A DNA stretch of 64,000 nucleotides from GCA-2731375 sp964344935 (GTDB taxonomy: Bacteria > Pseudomonadota > Alphaproteobacteria > GCA-2731375): the NCBI GenBank assembly GCA_964344935.1, contig CAYFPL010000010.1, forward strand, positions 1 through 64,000, written 5' to 3'. Below, in pieces: positions 18,560-27,496 of the stretch. Within the stretch, counting starts at the first letter, position 1. Every line of letters begins with the position of its first letter. The notes beneath the pieces were generated by a model. The model had not been told where the DNA came from. It made no database searches and saw only the letters and a program-made list of their open reading frames with translations. A program made the translations under genes and the position numbers.

Positions 18560-19028
18560 ACCCCTGATAGGTGTCACAGCATCGTGAAACCCTGCGGAAT
18601 TAGCCGAATATCGCCGGAAATTGGGCGAATTTCGGCCATATGCCGGGTCAAGGGAAGTCGCTGCCGAATTGCAACACAAACATGGGATTCATCGCGTCGG
18701 CGCATGGCAATCTAGCCAAGGACTCTTGCCTGTGCTACGAAAATTGCGGTTAATCGTGCCAGTTCAGTGAACTTTGTCACTTCCGCCGGGTTCGAATTTG
18801 GGCAGAATGGGTGATATGGTTTGCTGGCGTCTGTGCACTTGTTAAGACAAAGGTTACGACCCATGCGTTAAATCAAGGCTGGGTTGCTGTTTTAAAAGTA
18901 GCGGGGACCGTCGCGAAATCCATGGGGCGCGGTTGTGCTGGAGAACTAGGTTTGTTGCGGAACAGATTTCTTATTCTCGATGATTTCATTGCCGGGCCCA
19001 TTGCCGATGGTCACTGCCGGGGTGGGTC
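18560..19028. other. Gene-free interval upstream of mlaA
   Basis: A stretch of 469 bases with no supported gene. It contains an imperfect hairpin (18613-18622 with 18628-18636, one bulged G) just after the hydrolase stop, and a perfect dyad at 18761-18773. A reading frame at 18811-19032 has no ribosome site and no family resemblance. The interval probably holds the end of the hydrolase transcript and the mlaA promoter. Confidence 0.55.
18761..18773. promoter_or_regulatory. Dyad upstream of mlaA, possible operator
   Basis: AGTTCA and TGAACT flank a single G, a perfect 6-1-6 inverted repeat about 255 bases before the mlaA start. A second weaker inverted repeat (AGTGA at 18766-18770 with TCACT at 18777-18781) overlaps it. 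The symmetry suits a dimeric repressor, but nothing identifies the protein. Confidence 0.3.
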
Positions 19029-19895
19029 ATGACGATCGATTGGCAATGGGGCCGAGCTCAAGCTCCCACGGCATGGCTAAAGCTTGCGATTGCAGGATTG
19101 ATCGCTGCTGTTGCGCTTACCGGCTGCGCAACGCCGCCGCCTGCCGACGACAAGGAAGCCGTAGCGGCCTATAAGGAAGCCAACGATCCGTTGGAACCGT
19201 TGAACCGCTATTTCTTTGAAGTGAATCGGGGTCTTGACCATTTATTCATTCGCCCGGTGTCGGAAATCTATCGCGGCACCCTTCCCGATAACGCCCGCGA
19301 CAGCGTGCGTAGCTTCATCAACAATTTGGAAACGCCGGGAATTTTCGTGCACGACGTCCTGCAGGGCGAGACGGATCGGGCCTGGCAGAGTTTCGGGCGG
19401 TTCACGACGAACACGGCCGTCGGCCCGCTTGGTCTGAACGACATCGCCGCCGGCGAGAACCCTGAAAAGCCCGAGGCCGGTATACCGTTCCACGACGAAG
19501 ACCTGGGCCAGACCCTGGCCGTCTGGGGCGTTGGCTCCGGCCCCTACCTGATGCTGCCCCTGCTTGGGCCGTCAAATGTGCGGGACGCAATTGGCCGGGC
19601 ACTCAACTTCTACATAAATCCCATCAATTACGCGGTGCCGGAAAAGAACAGATTCGGATTCGCATTTGCGCGCACGGCGGTGAGCGGTATCGACATCCGC
19701 TCCCGCAACATCGAAAGTTTTGATGAAATCGAACGCGGCGCCATCGATTTCTACGCCACGGTACGCAGTCTCTACCGGCAGTACCGGGCTTCGGAAATTG
19801 CTAACGGCCGCGGTCCCGCCAACCCGCTGCCGGAGATGTCGGAAGAGCTGGAGGAAGACAACGAAGCCGAGCGTGTCTCGTCCGCCAGCGAATAG
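19029..19895 (+). CDS. mlaA: MlaA/VacJ family outer-membrane lipoprotein
   Basis: A 288-residue outer-membrane lipoprotein of the phospholipid retrograde transport (Mla) system that keeps the outer leaflet free of phospholipid. The signal peptide ends in the lipobox LTGC at about residues 31-34. Conserved MlaA elements are NDPLEPLNRYFFEVN, VRSFINNLETP, GRFTTNTAVG and GIPFHDEDLGQTLAVWGVGSGPYLMLPLLGPS. The tail is acidic. The mlaC gene follows 10 bases later. The inner-membrane components MlaFED are not in this window. Confidence 0.92.
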   Translation: MTIDWQWGRAQAPTAWLKLAIAGLIAAVALTGCATPPPADDKEAVAAYKEANDPLEPLNRYFFEVNRGLDHLFIRPVSEIYRGTLPDNARDSVRSFINNLETPGIFVHDVLQGETDRAWQSFGRFTTNTAVGPLGLNDIAAGENPEKPEAGIPFHDEDLGQTLAVWGVGSGPYLMLPLLGPSNVRDAIGRALNFYINPINYAVPEKNRFGFAFARTAVSGIDIRSRNIESFDEIERGAIDFYATVRSLYRQYRASEIANGRGPANPLPEMSEELEEDNEAERVSSASE

Positions 19896-19905
19896 GCCGA
19901 CCCGT

Positions 19906-20562
19906 ATGAATTCTAGCCGTCGAGACTTGATCAGCCGGATTGGACTGGTGCTGGCAGCGACCGCTTTGGCAACCGGTCCGGCCACTTCGGCGGCTATCGC
20001 CAAAACCGCCAGCGTGATGAAATCGGGTGAAGCGACGGCCTTGATCAAGGCCCTAGGCGACGCTGCCGTCGCCATGTTGTCCAACAAGGAATTGACCCAG
20101 GCGGAAAAGACCCGCCAATTCCGGCATCTGCTTAACCAGAGTTTCGCTCTGAAAGGCATTGCCCGCTTCGCCCTGGGCCGCTATTGGCGCCGCGCCGACA
20201 AGACCCAGCGCAAACGGTATCTGAAGCTGTTTGAGGACTATATCGTCAACTCTTACGCGGCTCGGTTCGGCAACTATGGGGGCGAAACTTTCGTCGTCAC
20301 CAGCGAAAGCGTCGACGACCGTGGCGGGGCAACGGTGAGCACGCGCATTCAGCGTCCGGGCGGCGAACCGGTACAGGTGCAGTGGCATCTCCGGGAACGC
20401 AAGGGCGAGGTGCGTATTGTCGATGTCATGGTCGAAGGGATTTCCATGTCCTTGACCCAGCGCTCCGACTTCGCCGCCTCGGTGCGCACCACGGGCGGCA
20501 ACCTGGATGCATTTCTCGATACCCTGGAGGCCAAGGTCCGGAACATAAAACCGGCCGGCTAG
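19906..20562 (+). CDS. mlaC: MlaC/Ttg2D family periplasmic phospholipid-binding protein
   Basis: A 218-residue periplasmic carrier for phospholipid between MlaA and the inner-membrane complex. The N terminus has twin arginines (SSRRDLI) before a hydrophobic signal, so export may be by Tat. The family pattern is clear: FRHLLNQSFALKGIARFALGRYWR, a YLKLFEDYIVNSYAARF helix, a strand-rich middle, and the DVMVEGISMSLTQRSDFAAS segment near the end. The start at 19906 sits 10 bases after mlaA. It also resembles HpnM, the hopanoid-associated member of this family. Confidence 0.9.
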   Translation: MNSSRRDLISRIGLVLAATALATGPATSAAIAKTASVMKSGEATALIKALGDAAVAMLSNKELTQAEKTRQFRHLLNQSFALKGIARFALGRYWRRADKTQRKRYLKLFEDYIVNSYAARFGNYGGETFVVTSESVDDRGGATVSTRIQRPGGEPVQVQWHLRERKGEVRIVDVMVEGISMSLTQRSDFAASVRTTGGNLDAFLDTLEAKVRNIKPAG

Positions 20563-20586
20563 CCGACCCCTCTCGCATATGATTGC

Positions 20587-21264
20587 TCAGCTCTCGTCCG
20601 CTGCCGCCCGGGCCAGGGCCTGGACGTGGATATCGGCGCAATCAATCGTTTCAAAGCCACAGTCCTGCCCATCGAAGGCGAGGAACAGATCCGTCCCGCC
20701 CAACATCACTGCATCGGCCCCTTGATCCCGGCATAGGCGCTTGCCAGCAGCGAAGAACACCTCCCTCTGCGCTGCCGTCACCCGGCCGGCGGTGGCCATC
20801 TCCACATAAGCCTGATGCACATGGTCCAGATCGTCTCCCTGAGGTAGAACCGTTTGCGAGGCCGGCAGGACGCCATAGAGCCGACTCTCCATGGCGGTGC
20901 GGGTGCCCATCAACCCGATGCGACCGGGCCCCCGCTCCGCCACGGCAGCCGCAACAGCGTCGATTAGGTTGCAGAGCGGCAGCGGCGAGATATTTGCCAG
21001 TTCATTGATGCAGAAATGACCGGCGATGGAGGTCACCGCCGCCAATTGGGCGCCTGCCCCCTTGAGCCGGCCGACCAGATCCGCAAACAAGGCCGCTTGG
21101 GCTGCGGCATCACCCTTTGCCAGGTTATCCAGCAAGGTCGGAGCGTCAGCATGCGCGATGGTCAATTCCAGGGGCTTGCCCCTGGCCGCCAGGCCCTCGA
21201 TCAGGCCGCGGTAGTAGAATTCGGTGGCGGCCGGTCCGATGCCGCCAATGATGCCGATGTGCAT
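20587..21264 (-). CDS. Aspartate/glutamate racemase-like protein lacking both catalytic Cys
   Basis: A 225-residue protein with the Asp/Glu racemase fold: the start MHIGIIGGIGPAAT and the general layout fit the family. Active racemases have a Cys in a CNTxH motif and a second Cys in GCTE. Here the first site reads VTSIAGH (77-83) and the second GGTD (189-192), with Gly190 where Cys is expected. Cys85 and Cys98 are not in the expected places. It may be a racemase-fold decarboxylase, isomerase or binding protein rather than a racemase. It converges on mlaC. Confidence 0.75.
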   Translation of the reverse strand: MHIGIIGGIGPAATEFYYRGLIEGLAARGKPLELTIAHADAPTLLDNLAKGDAAAQAALFADLVGRLKGAGAQLAAVTSIAGHFCINELANISPLPLCNLIDAVAAAVAERGPGRIGLMGTRTAMESRLYGVLPASQTVLPQGDDLDHVHQAYVEMATAGRVTAAQREVFFAAGKRLCRDQGADAVMLGGTDLFLAFDGQDCGFETIDCADIHVQALARAAADES

Positions 21265-21510
21265 GTTTACTTTGTCCGCTTTATTCTATTCTGGTTCCCG
21301 GAGCATCTAATGCGCTTTGCGCCGCCTCATCAACGTCTAGAGCAACTTTTCCGGGCGTCGTCTAGCTAAGCGGACTGTCCGGCAATCTCGGATAGCCGCG
21401 AAGGCGGGCTTTTCGTACCAACAAACTCGAGCAACCGCGCAACTCGAGACAGACTGGTGGAAAAGATGACAAACTGAACATTCCGACCGTCGCAGTTCAG
21501 GACCGCCTGT

Positions 21511-22290
21511 ATGGACTCGGAAACAGTCAACCACGGCGAATACGACCCGCCGTCTCTAATCCACGACCGTTCGAAATGGCGGCCTTCAAGGTTTCGCCGA
21601 CCGATAAGAATGTTCGTCTGCTGCCTAGTATTCTGCCTCGCCACAGCGCCCGCCTTGGCCCAACGCGCCGTCGCGCTGGAACTCGTCCTGGCGGTGGATA
21701 CTTCCGCCAGCGTCGACGCCAGGGAATTCTGGCTGCAAATGCAGGGGATCGCCCGGGCCTTTCGGGATCCAGGCATCGTGACTGCCATCCAGGCTGCCGG
21801 TTCGGGCGGCATCGCGGTTCTGCTGCTGCAATGGGCCGGGCCGGGGGACCAATCCATTTCGGCCGGCTGGGACAGGGTTCACGACAAGGCTTCCGCAGCC
21901 CGTTTCGCAAGCCGGGTTGCAAGTGCCAAGCGGGCGTTCCGCGGTTCCACCTCCCTCGACGATATGTTGCGCACGGCCATAACGCTGTTCACATCCAATG
22001 GCTATGCTGGCCGGCGGCGGGTTATCGACGTCTCGGGCGACGGCCGCGATAATTCAGGAAACCATGCCGACTGGATGCGTGATCGGGCCGTGGCCGCGGG
22101 CATCACGGTGAACGGCCTTGCCGTCCTCAGTGCCGATACGGACACAGAGACCTATTACCGCCGGCACGTGATCGGCGGGGCGGACGCCTTTCTTATCACG
22201 GCGGCGGGCTACCAGGATTTCACCCGCGCCATGCGCGCCAAGCTGATGCGAGAGATCATGGGCGACCGTTTGGCCCTAGGCCCGCCCTGA
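21511..22290 (+). CDS. DUF1194 domain-containing secreted VWA-like protein
   Basis: A protein with a hydrophobic signal segment (FVCCLVFCLATAPALAQ) followed by a von Willebrand A-like domain. The metal-ion-dependent adhesion pattern DTSAS lies near the mature N terminus and VSGDGRDN later. The family is DUF1194, seen in Alphaproteobacteria and of unknown function. The start may be ATG 21511 (259 residues) or ATG 21610, which places the signal peptide right at the N terminus; neither has a good ribosome site. The 246 bases before 21511 hold nothing I can identify. Confidence 0.78.
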   Translation: MDSETVNHGEYDPPSLIHDRSKWRPSRFRRPIRMFVCCLVFCLATAPALAQRAVALELVLAVDTSASVDAREFWLQMQGIARAFRDPGIVTAIQAAGSGGIAVLLLQWAGPGDQSISAGWDRVHDKASAARFASRVASAKRAFRGSTSLDDMLRTAITLFTSNGYAGRRRVIDVSGDGRDNSGNHADWMRDRAVAAGITVNGLAVLSADTDTETYYRRHVIGGADAFLITAAGYQDFTRAMRAKLMREIMGDRLALGPP

Positions 22291-22303
22291 GGCGGCGTCG
22301 CGC

Positions 22304-23596
22304 TCAATTCCCCAGGAAGGCATCCTCGGCGCGCAAGGCAGTCTGCAATTCAAGGATGGAAACGTCGCGAAAGGCGCCGCCATGCGTCAACGCAGCCATG
22401 GCGGCAGCGCAGCCGGCCCCATGGCCCATGGCCATGGCGCTTGGCATCACGCGCAGAGCGGCAAAGGCCTCCGGCTCGGCTGAAATGCCGCGGCCCGTAG
22501 CCGCCACGTTGTCCAAACCCATTGGCAGCAGCGCCCGATAAGGTATGCGGTAGAAATGATCCGCCCCGAACTCCTCAAAAGTGATCGCCGCATCATCTCC
22601 ATGATGAATATCAATGGGATAGGCGCCGCAGGAAATCGTGTCCTCAAAGGCGGTGCCCGCGCGAAGTTCCCCCACCGTAAGCACATGATCGCCCCTGACC
22701 CGGCGGGCATCCCGCACACCCAAGCTGGGTGCAATCTGGCACAGACGCGCATTCTCGCAGCCTGGCAGTGAACGGCGCAGAAATTCGGCGATGGCCAGGG
22801 CCTGGGCGCGGCCTGTCATTTCGCTGCGGCTGAGGGAGAAGGGATCCGCCGCATCGACCTGGACGCGGGAGATATTGAACCAGGCCACCTCGCTATGCGG
22901 CACCCTGGCATGGTGCAGCGCCGCTCTGGGCAGTGCGCCCTCTTTCAGGCCCTTGGCGATTATGGCGGCTTTCTCCGCCGGGCTCAGCGCCTCCAACCGT
23001 TGGAAATCGACGGGCGCCATGGCGAACATCATTGTTGCCGGCTGGGGGCCCTGGGCTCCGGATCCGAGAAAATCCGCCCCGGCAGCCGACAGCAGCGCCA
23101 TATCGCCCGTGGCATCGACGAAGCTTGCGGCAGAAACGTCCAAGGGTCCGCCAGGCGCCGCCAGGGTCACCGCATCGACGCGGCCACCATTTCTGGAAAC
23201 ACCGGCCAAGCCGGTGTGAAACAAAACATCGGCACCGGCCGCCACCACCATTTCGTCGAGCACAATTTTGAGGATGTCCGGGTCATACTCGATCCGGTCC
23301 ATGACATGGCCGGTGGACATGGTGAAGCTACCGTGCGGCCCAGCCGCTCCCCGGGCCTGCATCTCCGCGGCGACCTCCCGCGCGATCCCCTTGATCACCA
23401 CGCGTCCGGCGCGCGTGGACCAACCGATGAATTGGGCCACCGACCCGGATGTGGCAGCCCCACCCAAGCAGCCCGCTCGTTCCGCCAACAGAACCCGCGC
23501 CCCTGCCCGGCCCGCCGCGATCGCCGCAGCACAGCCCGCCAGTCCGCCGCCTAGAATGACGATTTCGAATTGGTCGATTTCAGATGCCGGATTCAT
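22304..23596 (-). CDS. FAD-dependent oxidoreductase
   Basis: A 430-residue flavoprotein starting with a dinucleotide-binding fold (IVILGGGLAGCAAAIAAGRAG, with ERAGCLGG after it) typical of the PF12831 group of FAD-dependent oxidoreductases. A conserved SFVDATGDMAL and a C-terminal VAATGRGISAEPEAFAALRVMPSAMAMG close the FAD site. The substrate is unknown. I chose ATG 23596, preceded by GGAAG; the frame stays open further upstream only because it overlaps the PPOX gene. It overlaps that gene by 17 bases, so the two are likely coupled. Confidence 0.85.
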   Translation of the reverse strand: MNPASEIDQFEIVILGGGLAGCAAAIAAGRAGARVLLAERAGCLGGAATSGSVAQFIGWSTRAGRVVIKGIAREVAAEMQARGAAGPHGSFTMSTGHVMDRIEYDPDILKIVLDEMVVAAGADVLFHTGLAGVSRNGGRVDAVTLAAPGGPLDVSAASFVDATGDMALLSAAGADFLGSGAQGPQPATMMFAMAPVDFQRLEALSPAEKAAIIAKGLKEGALPRAALHHARVPHSEVAWFNISRVQVDAADPFSLSRSEMTGRAQALAIAEFLRRSLPGCENARLCQIAPSLGVRDARRVRGDHVLTVGELRAGTAFEDTISCGAYPIDIHHGDDAAITFEEFGADHFYRIPYRALLPMGLDNVAATGRGISAEPEAFAALRVMPSAMAMGHGAGCAAAMAALTHGGAFRDVSILELQTALRAEDAFLGN

Positions 23597-24029
23597 GGTC
23601 ATCTTCCAGGGGACCCCAATCCGTCGCCCGTTCGATGCGGATGGCGATGACGGGATGGCGTTCGATGGCCATTTCCTTGAGTTGTGGGTAACGGCCGCGC
23701 AACAGCGATTGCGCCTTGGCGTGTTCAGTGCCGGCCTCAAGAATCTCCGCCCGGCCGCGCAGCATCAGCCAGCAAAGCCGCGACCAATCGTCGTCGTCAT
23801 AACGGTCGACGACGAATGTCACCTGGGGGTTCTCGGCTATATTGCGGACGCGTTTTAGGGGCCGCGCCGACGGCCGCTTCGGCTTGTCGTCGATGGTGAT
23901 GTAAAGATTGTCGCCGTCCACGCCGTAACAGACCGGCGTGACATGAGGCCTGTTTTCGTCATCCGCTGTGGCCAGATGGCCCACACGCCGGCGATCGAGA
24001 AACTGCCTTTGGCTGTTGGTCAGGACCAT
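23580..24029 (-). CDS. PPOX-class (pyridoxamine oxidase-like) flavin or F420-binding protein
   Basis: A 149-residue split-barrel protein. The layout FLDRRRVGHLATADDENRPHVTPVCYGVDGDNLYI with later KRVRNIAENPQVTFVVDRY fits the PPOX group whose Mycobacterium member is Rv0121, predicted to bind F420. Whether this organism makes F420 cannot be seen here, so FMN is an alternative. Its 3' end overlaps the FAD oxidoreductase start by 17 bases, which suggests a two-gene redox operon. Confidence 0.82.
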   Translation of the reverse strand: MVLTNSQRQFLDRRRVGHLATADDENRPHVTPVCYGVDGDNLYITIDDKPKRPSARPLKRVRNIAENPQVTFVVDRYDDDDWSRLCWLMLRGRAEILEAGTEHAKAQSLLRGRYPQLKEMAIERHPVIAIRIERATDWGPLEDDHESGI

Positions 24030-24056
24030 CCCTGTTCCATATTACCCCGCACCGGC

Positions 24057-24374
24057 TTAGTTGGCGCGGCGGCGATCCAAATATCTCTGCCCATCGAAGC
24101 CGCTGAAATAGTGGTCCGCCAAGGCGTGGGCGATGGGTCGCGGTTCGGCGGCCGGCTCGATATTGCGTTCCGCCACATAGGTTGTATGGCCGGCCCCATC
24201 CACGAGTACGTGATACCAGGGCTCGTCCTTGGGTGGGCGGGAGCGCGCCATCTGCTGGTACCATTCCTCGGTCCCGCTGAAGATTGGATCCACGTCGAAC
24301 ACCACGCCCAGATAATCGAACAGCTTGTGTTGCACGACTTCGCCAACCTGAAACTTTGCTTCCCGTTCGGCCAT
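24057..24374 (-). CDS. hspQ: Heat shock protein HspQ / hemimethylated-DNA-binding-like protein
   Basis: A 105-residue HspQ (YccV) protein, in E. coli a specificity factor for Lon protease and a heat-shock protein. The pattern KFQVGEVVQHKLFDYLGVVFDVDP, EEWY and KDEPWYHVLVDG followed by YVAERN is diagnostic. It ends 27 bases before the PPOX gene start on the same strand. A candidate promoter with an internal dyad lies just upstream (24396-24423). Confidence 0.92.
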   Translation of the reverse strand: MAEREAKFQVGEVVQHKLFDYLGVVFDVDPIFSGTEEWYQQMARSRPPKDEPWYHVLVDGAGHTTYVAERNIEPAAEPRPIAHALADHYFSGFDGQRYLDRRRAN

Positions 24375-24395
24375 TTCATATAACCTTTTGTGTGC

Positions 24396-24423
24396 AATTT
24401 AGCGGCAACTAATGCCGCTTCAA
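24396..24423 (-). promoter_or_regulatory. Candidate promoter with spacer dyad, upstream of hspQ
   Basis: On the minus strand TTGAAG (24423-24418) and TAAATT (24401-24396) are separated by 16 bases. The spacer largely consists of the inverted repeat AGCGGCA/TGCCGCT (24401-24407 with 24413-24419) around a 5-base centre. The arrangement suits a repressor covering the promoter. It also lies 25 bases before the divergent GFA gene and might act on both. Confidence 0.4.
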
Positions 24424-24444
24424 ACAAAAATGGGGGATTATGCC

Positions 24445-24912
24445 ATGACCATGAGTGGGAGATGCGGTTGCGGCGCCGTGAGATATCAAGTGCGCCAGGC
24501 GCCCATGTTTACCCACGCCTGCCATTGCACCGATTGCCAGCGAACCACCGGCAGCGCCTTTGTCATCCACAGTGTACTGCTGGGCGACGATTTGCAGGTC
24601 GAGGGCGAGACCAAGGCGGGGATGCTGCCTTCGGGCAGCGGCGCGGGTTGTGAAATTCATTTCTGCGCCGCCTGCGGCACCTATATTTGGTGTCGCTACC
24701 TCTATCACAAGGTAGACGTGATCGCCCTGCGCGTGGGCACCTTGGATGACACCAGCCAAGTCAGCCCCCAGGCACACATTTTCACCCGCAGCAAACAGCC
24801 TTGGCTGAAACTGCCCGAAGATGTACCGGCATTCGAGGAGGCCTTGAACAGGGATGCGGTCTGGACCGCGGAAAGCATCGAACGGTACGAAAACGCATCG
24901 CCGGTGGGCTAA
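24445..24912 (+). CDS. GFA family protein (glutathione-dependent formaldehyde-activating fold)
   Basis: A 155-residue zinc protein. Cysteines of the GFA fold are seen in GRCGCGAVRY, HACHCTDCQRTTGSAF and HFCAACGTYIW. Most proteins of this fold have no proven formaldehyde activity, so only the fold is claimed. The start is ATG 24445, with GGGGGA 7 bases upstream; ATG 24412 and 24430 are in frame but less well placed. It is divergent from hspQ. Confidence 0.85.
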   Translation: MTMSGRCGCGAVRYQVRQAPMFTHACHCTDCQRTTGSAFVIHSVLLGDDLQVEGETKAGMLPSGSGAGCEIHFCAACGTYIWCRYLYHKVDVIALRVGTLDDTSQVSPQAHIFTRSKQPWLKLPEDVPAFEEALNRDAVWTAESIERYENASPVG

Positions 24913-25093
24913 GCCCAAGGGCCGCACGGGGCCCAGGCCTTTGCATCCAGCGCGACCCGACGCACATGGACGTTTCTCCGCCAAGCTATACAATTCCTGT
25001 CACGCCGTAATCTGGTGAGGGAGATGAATAAACGCCGAAGCAATCTCAAGGCCGCCATCCCGCTCGTCTCAACCGGTTGAGCGGCTAACCTAT

Positions 25094-26326
25094 ATGGCTC
25101 ACCTCCCTTTCTATGGCTGGATCGTGGTGGCCGGCGCCTTCCTGGTGCTGTTCTGCACGTATGGTGTGCAGTATTCCTTTGGGGTCTTCATCCCGCCCAT
25201 GTTGGACGAACTGGGCTGGAACCGTGCCAGCCTGGGCGCCGCCTTTTCGCTCTACAGCGTCGTCTATATGGGGTTCAGCCTACTCAGCGGACGGCTGACC
25301 GATAGCCTTGGCCCCCGGCGAGTCATCGGCCTGGGTGGTATCCTGCTGGGCATCGGTATCATGGCTACCAGCCAGATTTCCGCACAATGGCAGCTCTATC
25401 TATTCTATGGCCTGATCGCCGCCCTTGGCATGTCCACCGCCTATGTCCCCTGCAATATGACGGTTGTCAGGTGGTTCCACGACAAGCGCGGCCTGGCCTT
25501 GGGCATTGCATCTTGCGGCTCCAGTTGCGGCATCCTGGCCGTGCCGGCCCTGTCCGCCGCCATCATCGCGGCGGCCGACTGGCGCATGGGTTTGCTGGTC
25601 CTGGGCGCGGGCCTATTCATCGTCATCACAATCGCTGCCCGCTTCATGGTGCAGAGCCCGGAGGCTATGGGCCTGCTGCCAGACGGCGCGGCGGCGGGAC
25701 CCTCAGATGCGAGTTTAAACGGCAATGAACTGCCCGGCTTCAGTCTGTCCGAAGCGCGCGGCACCGTGACCCTGTGGTTGTTCCTGGCAGCCTTTGCCAT
25801 CGCTCTTCTGACCACCACGGTACCGTTCGTGCATGTCCCCGTATTCGCCCGCGACCTCGGCCTTTCGCCGATGGCGGGAGCCCTTGCCGTTAGCGTTTGC
25901 GGTCTGTTCGCCCTGTTGGGCAGCATCGTGCTGGGAACACTGTCCGACCGGATTGGCCGCAAGCCGGCCATGGGGCTGGCCCTGGGCCTGCAGATCGCCG
26001 CCTTTGTTGCATTTCTTGCCGCCGACGGCACGACATTGCTCTACCTGGGCGCTGCTTTCTTCGGCCTGTTTTATGGCGGTATCGCCTCGCTGTTTCCTGG
26101 ACTGGTAGGTGATCTTTTTGGCCGGGCTCATGCCGGTGCCATCGGCGGTTTTATCTTCGGCACTGCCGGGATCCTCGGTGCCTGGGGTCCGGCCGTCGCG
26201 GGCCACCTTAGGGACGTAGGCGGCGACTACCGGCAGGCATTTCTACTATGCATCCTGGCAGCGGTTTGTGCCCTGCTGTTGTTCTTGTTTCTGCCCAAGC
26301 CGCGGCGTGTTCCAACCCGCACTTAG
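25094..26326 (+). CDS. MFS transporter, monocarboxylate/oxalate-formate type
   Basis: A 410-residue inner-membrane carrier with about twelve membrane segments. The opening FYGWIVVAGAFLVLFCTYGVQYSFGVF and the loop GRLTDSLGPRRV are typical of the bacterial MCT/OxlT-like MFS group that moves carboxylates. The central loop lies near residues 195-220, and a second MFS-like signature GTLSDRIGRKP follows TM8. The substrate is unknown. It converges on the Gfo/Idh/MocA gene. Confidence 0.85.
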   Translation: MAHLPFYGWIVVAGAFLVLFCTYGVQYSFGVFIPPMLDELGWNRASLGAAFSLYSVVYMGFSLLSGRLTDSLGPRRVIGLGGILLGIGIMATSQISAQWQLYLFYGLIAALGMSTAYVPCNMTVVRWFHDKRGLALGIASCGSSCGILAVPALSAAIIAAADWRMGLLVLGAGLFIVITIAARFMVQSPEAMGLLPDGAAAGPSDASLNGNELPGFSLSEARGTVTLWLFLAAFAIALLTTTVPFVHVPVFARDLGLSPMAGALAVSVCGLFALLGSIVLGTLSDRIGRKPAMGLALGLQIAAFVAFLAADGTTLLYLGAAFFGLFYGGIASLFPGLVGDLFGRAHAGAIGGFIFGTAGILGAWGPAVAGHLRDVGGDYRQAFLLCILAAVCALLLFLFLPKPRRVPTRT

Positions 26327-26338
26327 GCATGCAAAATG

Positions 26339-27313
26339 CTAGCCCGCGCCGACCCCATCCAGCATGGCCTCGATCAACTCCTGAACGGCAAGGGCGTCCC
26401 GGGCCGTGGCCAGGACGTTGTCCCGCCCGTCCGCCCAGGCGGCTACCTGATCGAGCTGCAAACCGAAAGCCTCGGCGCGGGGCTCTTCAATCTCGGCGAA
26501 TTCCTGGCGCCATTCGCCACCGTCGCTGGACTGGAGGAAGAACCAATCATGCAGATAGTAGCTGCGCCGGCTGCCCCAAATTGTCATTTCCACCCGGTCC
26601 GGGCCCACCCCGCCGCTGGACCCCAGGATCGAAACCGGAACGCCATTGCAGTCCAGGCTGGCCGAGATGTGGGTTTCGCACAATGCCGGATCAGCCTGGT
26701 AGACCGGCTTGGCCGCCAGCAGGTTGGCCGGCCCCAAAAGGCGCTGGATGACAAAGAGGAAATGGGACAACACCTCGCGGGTATAACCGCCCTGATCACG
26801 AAAGCGCAGCCAGTCCGCGTCCGCCTGCCAATCCCGCGGCCAGCTGCCGAAATGCACCATTACATCGGCGCCCTTGATATCGCCTAGAGCGCCATTGCTG
26901 ATGGCATCATTGATCACTTTCACGGCCCGGGAGCCAGCCTGGATGAAGTTGACCACGTTAGGGGTGTTGCTTCCTTCCAGCGCCGTCACCAAGGCGCGGC
27001 TGTCTGCCACGTCGACGCCCAGGGGTTTTTCACAATAGACTGGCTTGCCCGCCGCCATGGCTAGCTCGGCATATTGTCGGTGCCAAAGCGGCGGCGTGGC
27101 GATGTAAACCACATCCGCCGCCGCGATCACCGCATCCGCCCCTTCCATGATTTCCAAACCGGACGTCTCGTTCGCGGCATTGGCCTGGGCGCTGTCGTCT
27201 GGATCCCAAGTGCACGGCATGGCGAACCGGTCATGCGTAACCAGGTTGGTGATCATCCGCCGGCCCATGATGCCCAGGCCGATCACACCAATTTTGTGTC
27301 TTGTTTCCGTCAT
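26339..27313 (-). CDS. Gfo/Idh/MocA family oxidoreductase
   Basis: A 324-residue NAD(P)-dependent dehydrogenase. The N-terminal Rossmann fold carries IGVIGLGIMGRRM, and the family catalytic Lys is in YCEKPLGVDVAD. A second alpha/beta domain with GGYTREVLSHFLF and strand-rich stretches completes the fold. Known relatives oxidise sugars, inositols or other polyols; this substrate is unknown. It is divergent from the ketopantoate-reductase-like gene (275 bases between, with an inverted repeat). Confidence 0.85.
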   Translation of the reverse strand: MTETRHKIGVIGLGIMGRRMITNLVTHDRFAMPCTWDPDDSAQANAANETSGLEIMEGADAVIAAADVVYIATPPLWHRQYAELAMAAGKPVYCEKPLGVDVADSRALVTALEGSNTPNVVNFIQAGSRAVKVINDAISNGALGDIKGADVMVHFGSWPRDWQADADWLRFRDQGGYTREVLSHFLFVIQRLLGPANLLAAKPVYQADPALCETHISASLDCNGVPVSILGSSGGVGPDRVEMTIWGSRRSYYLHDWFFLQSSDGGEWRQEFAEIEEPRAEAFGLQLDQVAAWADGRDNVLATARDALAVQELIEAMLDGVGAG

Positions 27314-27496
27314 GACGCAGCCTCCCCGTTCTCGCCACCTGTGTCGGATGAGAACTCAGTGAATATCACGGACTGGTTCTGCGAAGATACGCGGAATAGT
27401 CGATGACCCTGTGCTGCCGCCCCTACGGCCCGGCCGGCGCACCTTGCCATAACCGTAAGTTGACTTGAATTTCCCTTGGCCATGTGCCCTCAGTTG

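Noticed and set aside
18811..19032. 73-codon plus-strand frame before mlaA
   Set aside because: No ribosome site, no recognisable domain, and it overlaps the mlaA start by 4 bases only by chance of frame.
24913..24950. GGGCC/GGCCC repeat after the GFA gene as a terminator
   Set aside because: Short stem, no T tract, and common in such GC-rich DNA.
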